Positions 46,735-55,052 of a DNA stretch of 64,000 nucleotides are shown piece by piece. This DNA is from Myxococcota bacterium. Lineage in GTDB: Bacteria; Myxococcota_A; Polyangia; Palsa-1104; JAEUJZ01. The stretch's first letter is position 1, and each line of letters begins with the position of its first letter. The notes beneath the pieces were generated by a model, which saw only the letters and a list, made by a program, of their open reading frames with translations, ran no database searches and was not told the origin of the DNA. The position numbers were made by a program, and so were the translations under genes. The stretch is taken from contig JANWXW010000105.1 of NCBI GenBank assembly GCA_025057315.1, positions 62,001 through 126,000 on the forward strand, given 5' to 3'.

Positions 46735-47847
46735 TCAACCACCGGGGGGCCAGAGCACAGCGCCCGGCCGCCCTGTGCTCTGCCGGTAGCGCCCCACCAC
46801 CTGCTCGGCCACCTGCCGCGCCTGACCAGCCTTGGTTGCCACCACCACGGCCCCGCCAAAGCCCCCACCGCACAGCCGGGCCCCTAGCACATCCGCCTCC
46901 GCACAGGCCATCTCGACCAGGAGGTCGATCTCTGGCAGGGACACGGCAAAGTCATCGCGCAGGGACACATGGCCCTGCACAAGCAGGGCGCCCAAGGCCG
47001 ACCAGTGTCCAGCGCGGAGTGCACGCACCGCCGCCAGCACCCGCTCATCTTCGGTGATCACATGGCGAGCCCGCCGCGCCAGCTCCGGCGGCAAGGCGCT
47101 CAGGCGCGGCAGATCGCCCTCGCCCAGCACCCCCAGGCATGGCACGCCAAGCAGGGCCGCCGCTCGCTCGCACTCGGCACGGCGCGCAGCATAGCTGGCC
47201 CCATCGGCATGGTGGTGGCGCAGCCCCGAGTCGAGCACGGCCATCTCACCGCCTGGCGGCAACGGCACGGCCTCGAAGCGCCGCGCACCCAGATCGAGAA
47301 GCAGCGCCTCACCGGGCCGACCCAGACTGATCACCAGATGGTCCATCAACCCCACCGGCGCGCCGACAAACTCCACCTCCGCCTGCTGCGCCCGCTCCGC
47401 CAGCTCCAGATCGGACAGAGGCAGCCCGTAGGCTGTCCGCAGCGCCCTGAGCAGCGCCACCAGCAGGGACGCGCTGGAAGACAGACCACTGCCTGGCGGC
47501 ACCTCGGAGGCAATGCGCACCGCAAAGCCACCCACCCGATGGCCTGCCTTGCGGAGCACCAGGGCCGCGCCCAGCACGTAGTCCAGCCAGTCGCCGCGCC
47601 GCCTTGGTTCATCCAGCGCCCCCTCCACCGGCCCGCCCGCTAGCGTGCTGAAAGCTCGGACCTGCCCCCCCGGCATCGGACGCAACTCGACCCGCGTCCA
47701 CAGGCCCAGCGGGCTCGGCAGCGCCAGGCCTCCATTGTAATCGGTATGCTCGCCAAGCAGGTTGATACGGCCGGGCGCCTCTGCGAAAACAACCGGTGGG
47801 ACCCCAAACAGCTCGTCAAAGCCCGGCCCTGCATCCAGCCCATCCAT
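46735..47847 (-). CDS. galK: Galactokinase
   Basis: 370-residue GHMP kinase phosphorylating galactose at C1. The galactokinase signature GRINLLGEHTDYNGG sits at about 26-40. The ATP-binding motif VPPGSGLSSSAS is at about 115-126. The catalytic Asp region is PVGLMDHLVISLGRPG. The C-terminal GGGFGGAVVVATKAG completes the GHMP family set. GalT, GalE or transport genes are not adjacent. Length is slightly short of the 380-390 average. It is 68 bp from the mutase gene on the same strand. Confidence 0.95.
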   Translation of the reverse strand: MDGLDAGPGFDELFGVPPVVFAEAPGRINLLGEHTDYNGGLALPSPLGLWTRVELRPMPGGQVRAFSTLAGGPVEGALDEPRRRGDWLDYVLGAALVLRKAGHRVGGFAVRIASEVPPGSGLSSSASLLVALLRALRTAYGLPLSDLELAERAQQAEVEFVGAPVGLMDHLVISLGRPGEALLLDLGARRFEAVPLPPGGEMAVLDSGLRHHHADGASYAARRAECERAAALLGVPCLGVLGEGDLPRLSALPPELARRARHVITEDERVLAAVRALRAGHWSALGALLVQGHVSLRDDFAVSLPEIDLLVEMACAEADVLGARLCGGGFGGAVVVATKAGQARQVAEQVVGRYRQSTGRPGAVLWPPGG

Positions 47848-48042
47848 GTCCGCTGCCTTGCAGACAGGAGCCTACCCCATCTGCGCCCCTGCCGACCATC
47901 GCAGGGCTTTTGATGGACGCTGTATCACGCCGCACACCCCAACCCACCTCGGGGGACAACCGCTCCCTCGCCTCTCCCCCTGGCTGGGCGCGCCCGCCTC
48001 GCTCTTGCTCGACGGTTTGCGCCCCCCTGGGCCCGGCTCCTG

Positions 48043-48846
48043 TCAGGACTGCGCTTTGGTGTCCTCCATGGGCGGCAGGTCCTCGATGTTCGGCACCAGG
48101 ACGATCTCAATGCGGCGGTTCTGCTTGCGCCCCTCCTCGGTGTCGTTGCTCGCCACCGGCAGCACGTCGGCATAGCCTGCAGCCGACAGGCGTCGGGGGT
48201 CCATGCCGTTTTTGATCATCAGCTCGACCACGGTCAGGGCACGCGCCGTGGACAGCTCCCAGTTGGACTTGAACTTGGAGCCCTTGGCCAGAGGCTTGTT
48301 GTCGGTGTGGCCAGCCACTTGGAACTTGCGTCCCTCGACGCCGCTCAGGATCTTGGTCACCTCGGCCAGGGCCGCCTGGCCTTCCTTCTTGATGTTGGTC
48401 TTGCCCGGATCGAACAGGATGTTGTCAGGCAGCTTGACCAGCATCAGACCGTTGCGGATCTCAACGGCGAGCTTGCCTGCGTCGACCATGGACTTGAACT
48501 TGGCCACCAGCTCGCGGAAGGCTTGGGCACGCTTTTCGGCCGCAGCCTGGGCGCGCTTGAGGTCCTCCAGGGTCTTTTTCATCTGGGCCAGGCTCTCGGT
48601 GAGGCTACGCTTGTCTTGTTCGGCCTGGCCGATGTCCCCCGACAACCCCTCGATGCGCTGTTTGAGCTGAGCGTTTTGCTCTTCTAGCTCGCGGAGCTGC
48701 TGCTCCATCCGGGCTCGCGCCTGCTGAGCAGCGGTCAGCTGTCCGCGTAGATCATCGGCCTCTCGCTCCTTAGCCAGGTATTTGCTCTTGGACACGCATC
48801 CGGGCACCAGCCCGGCCAGCAAAACCAGGGGTAGCAGGTTTCTCAT
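48043..48846 (-). CDS. OmpA-family lipoprotein with coiled coil
   Basis: 267-residue lipoprotein (LVPGC, Cys at about 17). A long coiled coil at about 25-110 is rich in Glu, Gln and Lys heptads. A C-terminal OmpA/MotB-like domain (about 140-250) binds peptidoglycan: LVKLPDNILFDPGKTNIKKEG, VAGHTDNKPLA, NWELSTARALTVVELMI, AAGYADVLPVASNDTEEGRKQNRRIEI-type ending. It anchors the outer membrane to the cell wall. A GGGAG site precedes the ATG at 48846, so that start is preferred over 48861. Single gene. Confidence 0.93.
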   Translation of the reverse strand: MRNLLPLVLLAGLVPGCVSKSKYLAKEREADDLRGQLTAAQQARARMEQQLRELEEQNAQLKQRIEGLSGDIGQAEQDKRSLTESLAQMKKTLEDLKRAQAAAEKRAQAFRELVAKFKSMVDAGKLAVEIRNGLMLVKLPDNILFDPGKTNIKKEGQAALAEVTKILSGVEGRKFQVAGHTDNKPLAKGSKFKSNWELSTARALTVVELMIKNGMDPRRLSAAGYADVLPVASNDTEEGRKQNRRIEIVLVPNIEDLPPMEDTKAQS

Positions 48847-48925
48847 GGTGGGGACTCCCATCTTGGCTCGTGGTGTGAGCGCAACGGAAAGGGTCTATTT
48901 ATTTTAGCACAAGTTTGAGGGATGA

Positions 48926-50374
48926 TTACAGGGGAAGCTGGCTTTCGGCGGGAGGAAACTCAATTGTAGCGATCGAGACGGTAGATCCTGTGCCGGCCTG
49001 GCACTGGGCATAGCAACGCAGCCGTCCTGGCCCCAGGGGCGCCGCGGCGCGCAGCAGAGCGTAGATGGGCGACAGGCCCTCGACGCGTCGGGCGTTCCGC
49101 TCCCGGCGAATCTCGCCCAGCCACCCCAGCGCATCGCCCGCACACACCGGCCGCAGCGTCTCACGATCGCGACGCTCCAGCGAGTCGTGATCCTGGGGCG
49201 ACAGGGGCTCGCGGTCACCAAAACGAGGCCCGACATGGGCCAACTCGGTGGAGCAAATCCACAGCACGCGCTGTCCATCGCGCTCGCGGGCAGCGACCCG
49301 GTCGCGCAGCAGCCGCAGGAAGGGACCATAGGTGGCAGCCGGTGCGGTGCCCTCCCATGGGTCCGCCTGCCCGGTGTCCAGCGAGCCGTCCACATAGCTC
49401 TCCAGAGACCCACACAGCACCGGCAACACCCGAGGCGGCCGACGGTGCTCGGCATGGGGGTCGAACCGTCGCTCCAACACATAGCGCAGCCACACCATCT
49501 GGTGCTCCAGCGATCGCTCAGCCCGGTGGTGGTGCTCCTCTCGCAGCAGGGCATCCGCCCACTCTGACGAAACGGCGCGGGCATCCTCCAGCAGCTGGTC
49601 CACTAGATCGACGTCGGTGTCCATCACCCCCAAGGGGGTGGCAAAGTGCTTCCGGGTCAGCGTGATGGTCGGATCCAGGGCGGCCCGGTCGGTCCCCAGC
49701 ACCACGATGAGATCGGGCATGGCATCGGGCCGAGCGCACAGAAGCGGCCGATAGCCCCACGCATAGGCCGGTCCCCCCCGGGGGATCTCCGTGTCAGGCA
49801 CGATCAGGGCCCGCGGCGGTGTCGGCGCGTCCGGGGCGCGGTGGCAGTCAGGCTGCGGCAGGCCGGGCCCGTTGGGCGGAGCAAACAGCTCGCTGATCTG
49901 GGCGCGCAGCGCGTCTCGGTCCGAGGGGTAGCTACGACCGGCATAGAAGGGCTGCCGGGTGCTGGCGCGCGCAAACTCTGCCAGCACCTGCTGCGCATGG
50001 TCGCGGAACCGCGACGAGTCCAGCATCAACGCCTCGTCCAGTCGGCCCAGCAGGGCATCCAAGGACGCTGGGCTGACGGCCTGGCCATACCGTTGCTGAA
50101 ACTCGGCCAAGATCTCGGCACGCGTGCGCGTTCCATCGCAAAGCTGGACAATGGCCGCCCCCAGGGGGGGCAAGGTCACCTCGGCAGGTGCCAAACCCGA
50201 GGGATCACGTAGGGCCAGCAGCTTCGGCGCCTGCGGACCGCCCTGGGGGTTGTCCACGGGGTAGGCCTCCAGCGGCCGCAGCCGCGGCTTGTCCGGAGAT
50301 GGCGGCGCTGTCCCGTCCGCGAAACGGCTGGCATCACCCGGAGCGGAAGAGGGCGGGAGTGTCTGATGGTCCAT
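48926..50374 (-). CDS. Memo-family (AmmeMemoRadiSam B) protein, metal-binding residues lost, with N-terminal PqqD-like domain
   Basis: 482-residue protein. Residues about 35-130 look like a PqqD-type winged helix (LRDPSGLAPAEVTLPPLGAAIV, RTRAEILAEFQQRYG). From about 145 the Memo fold starts at RQPFYAGRSYPSDRDALRAQI. The family's PHAGY is PDTEI here, the SHH motif is TDRA, AEHSLE is AERSLE, and the late conserved Cys of CGR is absent (GLSPIYALL). All canonical metal ligands (the His, His and Cys set) are therefore lost while the fold is kept (RVLPVLCGSLESY, VLWICSTELAHVG). The start at 50374 is preferred; 50422 would be TTG. Divergent from the PEGA gene. Confidence 0.88.
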   Translation of the reverse strand: MDHQTLPPSSAPGDASRFADGTAPPSPDKPRLRPLEAYPVDNPQGGPQAPKLLALRDPSGLAPAEVTLPPLGAAIVQLCDGTRTRAEILAEFQQRYGQAVSPASLDALLGRLDEALMLDSSRFRDHAQQVLAEFARASTRQPFYAGRSYPSDRDALRAQISELFAPPNGPGLPQPDCHRAPDAPTPPRALIVPDTEIPRGGPAYAWGYRPLLCARPDAMPDLIVVLGTDRAALDPTITLTRKHFATPLGVMDTDVDLVDQLLEDARAVSSEWADALLREEHHHRAERSLEHQMVWLRYVLERRFDPHAEHRRPPRVLPVLCGSLESYVDGSLDTGQADPWEGTAPAATYGPFLRLLRDRVAARERDGQRVLWICSTELAHVGPRFGDREPLSPQDHDSLERRDRETLRPVCAGDALGWLGEIRRERNARRVEGLSPIYALLRAAAPLGPGRLRCYAQCQAGTGSTVSIATIEFPPAESQLPL

Positions 50375-50421
50375 GGTCGGAGTATAGCCGGGCCCCGGGA
50401 AGTGCGTGTAGGGTATAGACA

Positions 50422-51762
50422 ATGTCCTCGCGCTGCCACCCAGGTCCAGCGGCTAGCCTCTGCGCCCGGGGGGTCCTGGCCCTGCTGCTGGGCTCCACAT
50501 CCATGCCAATGCCTGCCGCTGCGGCCGAACGCGCAGCGGTGCTGGTCTACCCCGGCCAGCCCGCCTCCCGCCCCCCGCGCGCCCCCGAGCCGCCCCCCCT
50601 GCCCCTGGCACAGGTGGCAGGGCACCTTCGTCAGCGTCTGGCGGAGCGCAATCTCGCGGTGATCGAAGGAGCTCTGGACCAGGCCCTGCGCGCCCACGCC
50701 GCTCGGCAGACTCAGCCCTTGCTCATGAAGCTTGGTGGCGTGCGCGAGTTGCTGCGCAGCGGTCAGCAGCACCTGGCGGAAGTGGAGCTGGAGCAGGCGG
50801 AGGCCGCCCTGCGAGAGGCCGAGCGGCGCTGCAGCGAGCTGTTGCTGCTGCCCGAGGCGCCCGGCCTGCTTGCTGAGGTGCTGCGCTGGCGTGGCGTGGC
50901 GCTGTTCGAGCTGCACCGACGCAGCGACGCGCTGGCCCTGTTCCGGCGGGCGCTGGCGCTGCAGCCGACATCGGTGCTCACCGAGGCCGATGTGCGACCC
51001 GAGGTGGCCAGCACATTCCGCCGCGCAGCGGCCGAGCAGGGTCCGCCCGTGACCCTGCGGGTGGTGGTCCGGATGTCCGAGCCGACGCGAGCCTCCCCGG
51101 AGGCTACGGTGTCTATCTCCATCGATGGCGTCGAGGTGCCGACGCTGCAGGGGCGTGCAGAGTACGCCGTGCCTGCGGGCGAGCATGTGGTCGTAGCGCG
51201 CGCCCCAGGCTACCTACCGATGGTGCAGCAACTGGAGGTGAGCCCAGAGGGAGGCGAGCTGACTGTGGACCTCCGCCCCGACCCCGTGGAGGCAGCCCTG
51301 CAAGGGATGCGGCGCCGTCCCTCCGCCCAGGGACTGGCCGCCCTGTGCGATGTGCTGTCTCTGAGCGAGGTCGTGCTGGCTGCGGTGGGCCAGGACGCTG
51401 GCCAACAGGTCATCGGGGCCCAGCGGCATCGCTGCGCCACCGGCACCACCGGCCCCGCCGTGCTCCTCCGGGCTGATCGGGGCGCAGCGCTGCGGCCTCT
51501 CATCGATCAGCTCTTGGCCGCCCTGTGGCATCCCGCAGTGCCACCGCCCCACGGTGGCGCGCCTGACCTGCTAGACCGGCCCGCGCTGGCCACGCCCCGG
51601 CCGGAGCCGCCGCCGCGCGTGCCCCTGTACGCCAGGCCATGGATCTGGATCGGTGCTGCGGTAGTGGTTTCGGCCGCGTTGCTCGGGGTGGCGTTACGGC
51701 CCCAGCCGGAGCCAACGACAACGTTGGTGGTGGACCCGCGGCTGTTTGCCCTGTGCTTTTGA
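50422..51762 (+). CDS. Secreted TPR/PEGA-domain protein with C-terminal membrane helix
   Basis: 446-residue envelope protein with a signal-like N-terminus (VLALLLGSTSMPMPAAAA). A helical TPR-like region covers about 70-190 (LAEVELEQAEAALREAERRCSELL, LFELHRRSDALALFRRALALQP). A PEGA-like beta domain at about 215-285 (VSISIDGVEVPTLQGRAEYAVPAGEHVVVARAPGY-type) binds surface or sugar polymers in related proteins. A Pro-rich stretch leads to a C-terminal membrane helix at about 408-430. This pattern recurs in Myxococcota as sensors paired with PEGA kinases; the PEGA kinase of this window is 3.3 kb away. A 474-bp gap follows. Confidence 0.8.
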   Translation: MSSRCHPGPAASLCARGVLALLLGSTSMPMPAAAAERAAVLVYPGQPASRPPRAPEPPPLPLAQVAGHLRQRLAERNLAVIEGALDQALRAHAARQTQPLLMKLGGVRELLRSGQQHLAEVELEQAEAALREAERRCSELLLLPEAPGLLAEVLRWRGVALFELHRRSDALALFRRALALQPTSVLTEADVRPEVASTFRRAAAEQGPPVTLRVVVRMSEPTRASPEATVSISIDGVEVPTLQGRAEYAVPAGEHVVVARAPGYLPMVQQLEVSPEGGELTVDLRPDPVEAALQGMRRRPSAQGLAALCDVLSLSEVVLAAVGQDAGQQVIGAQRHRCATGTTGPAVLLRADRGAALRPLIDQLLAALWHPAVPPPHGGAPDLLDRPALATPRPEPPPRVPLYARPWIWIGAAVVVSAALLGVALRPQPEPTTTLVVDPRLFALCF

Positions 51763-52236
51763 AGACCAGGCAGAGCAAGCCCACCACCGCCATGCAGGCT
51801 GGCTGCAGCTGCCCCCTGCTGCACGGCCCCAACGTCGGCCTCGGCGAAGAACCCCTCGGCGGATCCCGCGTTCCTGGCGGCACAACGACGCTCCGGGGGT
51901 ACTGAGCCAGTGGCTTTCCGACCTGGCAGACCGACTTTGCCCCGCTGCCTCCTCCGCCCTCGTTGGTTTTTGCAACGAGGCGCAAGGGGATGAAGCTGGG
52001 CCCATCCCCTCGCCACCGGGTTGCCAAGGGGCCTGAGGGACTCCTCCCGCCCGCTGATCCTGCCAAGGACCAGGTCCAGGGAGAAGGTGCAAGTTGTAGA
52101 GCAGATGGGGGTGCCTCCCTCGGTTGGGGGTGTGCCCCCGCCTTCCCTCCCACCAGGGAACATGATGGATGCGTGGAGCCACTTTACTTTGGGCCGCCTT
52201 CCTGCGCATGCTAGCCGCACTTGCTAGGAGTCCCAG
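51763..52236. other. Non-coding gap before the stressosome operon
   Basis: 474 bp with no supported gene. It contains a hairpin of 8-bp stem (51958-51980) that may end transcripts of the PEGA gene, GC-rich tracts, a short inverted GGGGG/CCCCC at about 52125-52140, and the TAGGAG ribosome-binding site at 52225-52230. No promoter with good consensus was found. The long antisense open frames here are codon shadows. Confidence 0.6.
51958..51980 (+). terminator. Hairpin downstream of the PEGA gene
   Basis: CCTCGTTG and CAACGAGG pair around a 7-base T-rich loop (GTTTTTG). There is no T-run after it, so a rho-independent terminator is possible but not proven. Confidence 0.3.
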
Positions 52237-53169
52237 ATGGTAGAGCGACAATACATGGCGCGGCTCAACATGGATGACAACGAGCTGCGTCGTCGCCTCT
52301 CTGCCTTCGAGATCACCGAGGAAGACCTCCAGCGGCTGGCCTCGCTCCGTCCGCTGGCGGAACGCCACATGGATGGCATCATCGATGACTTCTACAAGCT
52401 GCTGCTCTCCCACGAGGAGATGCGCGTCCACTTCCCCGACGAGGCCACCGTGCGGCACGTCAAGCGCATGCAGCGCGAGTACTTCCTCGGCCTCTTTAGC
52501 GGCAAGGTCGATCTGCGATATGTTGAGGATCGGCTGCGCGCAGGTGCAGCCCACGAACGCATCGGTGTGGCGCCCAAGCTGTACCTAGCAGCCTACAGCC
52601 GCTATCTGCGCCTGATCCTGGACCGGGTGATGCAGGATGTGACCGATGTCGCCCAGGCCTGCCAGGTCTACGCCAGCATCCAGAAGCTGGTGCACTTTGA
52701 CATGGCCCTGGCGCTGGACACCTACCTGGCCGCCAGCATCGACACCATCACGCGCCATCAGGCGGCCATCCGCGAGCTGTCCACGCCGGTCATCCGCGTC
52801 TACGAGCGCATCCTGCTCATGCCGATCATCGGCACCGTAGACAGCCAACGTGCCCAGCAGATCATGGAGACCGTGTTGGTGCGGGTCGTAGAGGAGCAGG
52901 CGCGGGTGGTGATCCTAGACATTGCCGGCGTGTCGCTGGTAGACAGTCAAGTGGCAGACCACCTGCTGGAGACCACAGCGGCGGTGCGTCTGCTGGGCGC
53001 ACAGACCATCCTCACGGGCATCAGCGCCCAGGTGGCCCGCACCATCGTCCGTCTGGGGGTCGAGATCGCCAACATGCACACCTGCAGCCGCTTGGCCGAT
53101 GGCATCGAGCTGGCGCTGCGCATGGTCGGCAAGCGCATCGCACCGGAGATGCAACAGAGGTCTGAATGA
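52237..53169 (+). CDS. rsbR: Globin-coupled RsbR stressosome protein
   Basis: 310-residue core stressosome subunit. Residues about 25-175 are a globin-coupled sensor domain: LSAFEITEEDLQRLASLRPLAE-type start and the proximal heme-ligand motif AAHERIGVAPKLYLAAY with His106. This should bind heme and sense oxygen, NO or redox state. Residues about 185-300 are the STAS domain (IIGTVDSQRAQQIMETVL, VVILDIAGVSLVDSQVADHLL). The RsbT-kinase phosphosites correspond to Ser237 in VDSQVA and Thr269 in ARTIVRLG. It overlaps rsbS by 4 nt. TAGGAG precedes the start. Bacillus RsbR uses a globin-like but non-heme N-domain; a His-bearing globin is the oxygen-sensing type seen in Vibrio. Confidence 0.95.
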   Translation: MVERQYMARLNMDDNELRRRLSAFEITEEDLQRLASLRPLAERHMDGIIDDFYKLLLSHEEMRVHFPDEATVRHVKRMQREYFLGLFSGKVDLRYVEDRLRAGAAHERIGVAPKLYLAAYSRYLRLILDRVMQDVTDVAQACQVYASIQKLVHFDMALALDTYLAASIDTITRHQAAIRELSTPVIRVYERILLMPIIGTVDSQRAQQIMETVLVRVVEEQARVVILDIAGVSLVDSQVADHLLETTAAVRLLGAQTILTGISAQVARTIVRLGVEIANMHTCSRLADGIELALRMVGKRIAPEMQQRSE

Positions 53170-53534
53170 AGGTGCCCATTCTGCGCATTGGCCGCATGCT
53201 GCTCGCCTCCGTCCAGGTAGAGCTGCGTGACACCGTCGCTGACGCCTTCCAGCAGGATGTTCTTGCCGCCATCGAGAAGAACGGGGCGGATGGCCTCATC
53301 ATCGACATCACTGCCCTGGACATCGTGGACAGCTACGTGGCGCGGGTGCTGCTAGACACCGGACGCATGGCCCGGCTGCTCGGGGCGCCTACCGTGCTTG
53401 TAGGCATGCGTCCTGCGGTGGCGGCGACGCTCACGCGGATGGGGTTTGTCATGGACGATGTGTACACCGCGCTCAACATCGACGAGGGGCTCCATCTCCT
53501 TCAGGGGATTGCCGGGCGCAGGCTGGGAGCCTAG
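53166..53534 (+). CDS. rsbS: RsbS stressosome STAS protein
   Basis: 122-residue single STAS-domain protein that forms the stressosome scaffold with RsbR. Its length and motif (GLIIDITALDIVDSYVARVLLDT) match RsbS, with Ser56 in VDSYVA as the RsbT phosphorylation site; LVGMRPAVAATLTRMG follows as in the family. It overlaps rsbR by 4 nt and ends 6 nt before rsbT. When Ser56 is phosphorylated, RsbT should be released. The order R-S-T is the universal one. Confidence 0.95.
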   Translation: MKVPILRIGRMLLASVQVELRDTVADAFQQDVLAAIEKNGADGLIIDITALDIVDSYVARVLLDTGRMARLLGAPTVLVGMRPAVAATLTRMGFVMDDVYTALNIDEGLHLLQGIAGRRLGA

Positions 53535-53540
53535 GGGGAT

Positions 53541-53960
53541 ATGGCGACCCGGGTGCTGTCGCGGCAAGAGATGAAGATCGACTGTGAGGACGACGTGCTC
53601 CTGGTCCGACGCCGCGTGCAGATGCTGGCACAGCAGCGAGGTTTTGACCCCTTTGCCACCGCCGCGCTGACCACGGCGACCTCAGAGCTGACGCGCAACG
53701 TATGGATCCATGCCGGGCGTGGTCAGGCCGTGGTAGAGGAAATTGCCGAGGGAGGCCGTTGCGGCATCCGCGTCCAGTTTCGCGACGAGGGTCCTGGCAT
53801 CGCCGACATAGAGCGCGCCCTCCGAGGCGGCTACAGCACGGCCGGGTCGCTGGGCCTTGGCCTATCGGGCAGCCGCCGCCTGGTAGATCACCTCAACATC
53901 GAGTCGGCACCAGGTCGCGGCACGGTCGTGACCATCCTGAAGTGGGCGCGCCTGCGGTGA
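53541..53960 (+). CDS. rsbT: RsbT serine kinase of the stressosome
   Basis: 139-residue GHKL-fold protein kinase. It phosphorylates RsbR and RsbS and in Bacillus then activates RsbU. Motifs are the N-box SELTRNVWIHAGRGQA, the G1-like FRDEGPGI and the G2-like GLGLSGSRRLVDH. Length agrees with RsbT (about 133). The stop is overlapped by the next GTG (GTGA), so kinase and phosphatase-fusion are translationally coupled. In this window no RsbU-like separate phosphatase other than the fused one is seen. Confidence 0.95.
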   Translation: MATRVLSRQEMKIDCEDDVLLVRRRVQMLAQQRGFDPFATAALTTATSELTRNVWIHAGRGQAVVEEIAEGGRCGIRVQFRDEGPGIADIERALRGGYSTAGSLGLGLSGSRRLVDHLNIESAPGRGTVVTILKWARLR

Positions 53961-55039
53961 CTGCATCGCTGCTGAGCACCTGGATGCCCGAGGGGGAGCC
54001 GCTGTCAATCCGCGACGAGGCCAGCGTGGCTGTGGCGCGGCAGTGGGTGCGGCAGGAGGGGAGCCGGTGGGGCCTACCCCAGTCCGTGGTGGAAGCGGGG
54101 GCCATCATCATGAGCGAGCTGGCCCACAACCAGCTGTGCCATGCGCGACGTGGGCTGGTGCAGGTCCGGCCCATATCGCGGGACCAGGTGCCCGGCCTGG
54201 AGGTGGTGGCGGCCGATGCAGGCACTGGCATCGCCGATCCCACCGCGGCGCTGGCCGGTGTGCGTCGGAGCAGCGGCTCGCTGGGCATTGGCCTGGCCGG
54301 TGTCCAGCGTCTGGCGGACGAGGTGGACTTCGACGTACGCCAGGGGGAAGGGACCTGCGTGTGGGCGCGCAAGTTCGCCGCACCCGTGCGCCCGCGGCCC
54401 GAGATAGCAGTCCTGGGCCGGCCGTGTGGTGGAGAGCGTTGCAGCGGCGATCAGGGCATCTTCCTGTTTGCGGAGGGCCGTCTGATCCTGTGTCTGGTCG
54501 ATGGGCTGGGCCACGGTGAGCAGGCGCGGCATGCGGCGGACCTGGCCGTGGCCGCGGTGCGGTCGCAGGCTGCTGCAGCGAACGTGCCGGGCACCATCCA
54601 GATGCTGCAGGGGTGCAGAGATACGCTGCGGGGGACCCGAGGCGCCGTCCTGGCGCTTATTCAGATCTCAGAGAGCGGCGACGCGGAGTGCGTTTGTATT
54701 GGGAATATAAATATACATCTCTATAGTGGTGGACAGACCCGCCTGCTGCCCTGCCAGCCAGGGGTGGTCGGCCTGTCGCGTCCGCGGCAGCCGAGTCGCC
54801 AGCAGGTATCGCGGATGCGCCTGGCCGCGGGCGACATCTTGGTGCTGTCCACCGACGGCGTGGCGGGGCGTCCGTTGTTGGAGGCGATGCCGACGGCACA
54901 TCGGGGGCAAGCGCTTGTTCTTGCCCACCAGATCCTCCAGCAGCACGGCCGCACGCAGGACGACGCGCTGGTGCTGGTGGCGCGCTGGCCGCTCCCAGGG
55001 GCGAAGCCATCTTGGCTAGGAACTCGACCTCCAGCCTAG
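53957..55039 (+). CDS. Fusion of RsbT-like ATPase and SpoIIE/RsbX-type phosphatase
   Basis: 360-residue fourth gene of the operon, GTG start overlapping rsbT by 4 nt. Residues about 10-140 repeat the GHKL fold (N-box SELAHNQLCHARRG, DAGTGIADP, GSLGIGLAGVQRLADEVD). Residues about 160-355 are a PP2C-type SpoIIE/RsbX domain (GIFLFAEGRLILCLVDGLGHGEQARHA-type metal motif with DGLGHG, ILVLSTDGVAGRPL, QDDALVLVARW). In Bacillus RsbX dephosphorylates RsbR/RsbS and resets the stressosome. Here reset enzyme and a second kinase-like domain are in one chain. Function of the N-domain (active kinase or binder) is open. Bases about 54690-54730 are unusually AT-rich. Confidence 0.9.
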   Translation: MTASLLSTWMPEGEPLSIRDEASVAVARQWVRQEGSRWGLPQSVVEAGAIIMSELAHNQLCHARRGLVQVRPISRDQVPGLEVVAADAGTGIADPTAALAGVRRSSGSLGIGLAGVQRLADEVDFDVRQGEGTCVWARKFAAPVRPRPEIAVLGRPCGGERCSGDQGIFLFAEGRLILCLVDGLGHGEQARHAADLAVAAVRSQAAAANVPGTIQMLQGCRDTLRGTRGAVLALIQISESGDAECVCIGNINIHLYSGGQTRLLPCQPGVVGLSRPRQPSRQQVSRMRLAAGDILVLSTDGVAGRPLLEAMPTAHRGQALVLAHQILQQHGRTQDDALVLVARWPLPGAKPSWLGTRPPA

Positions 55040-55052
55040 ACCCTCGCCTCTC

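Noticed and set aside
50375..50422. TTG start 16 codons upstream for the Memo-family gene
   Set aside because: The first added codons are unlike a domain and the ATG at 50374 fits better.
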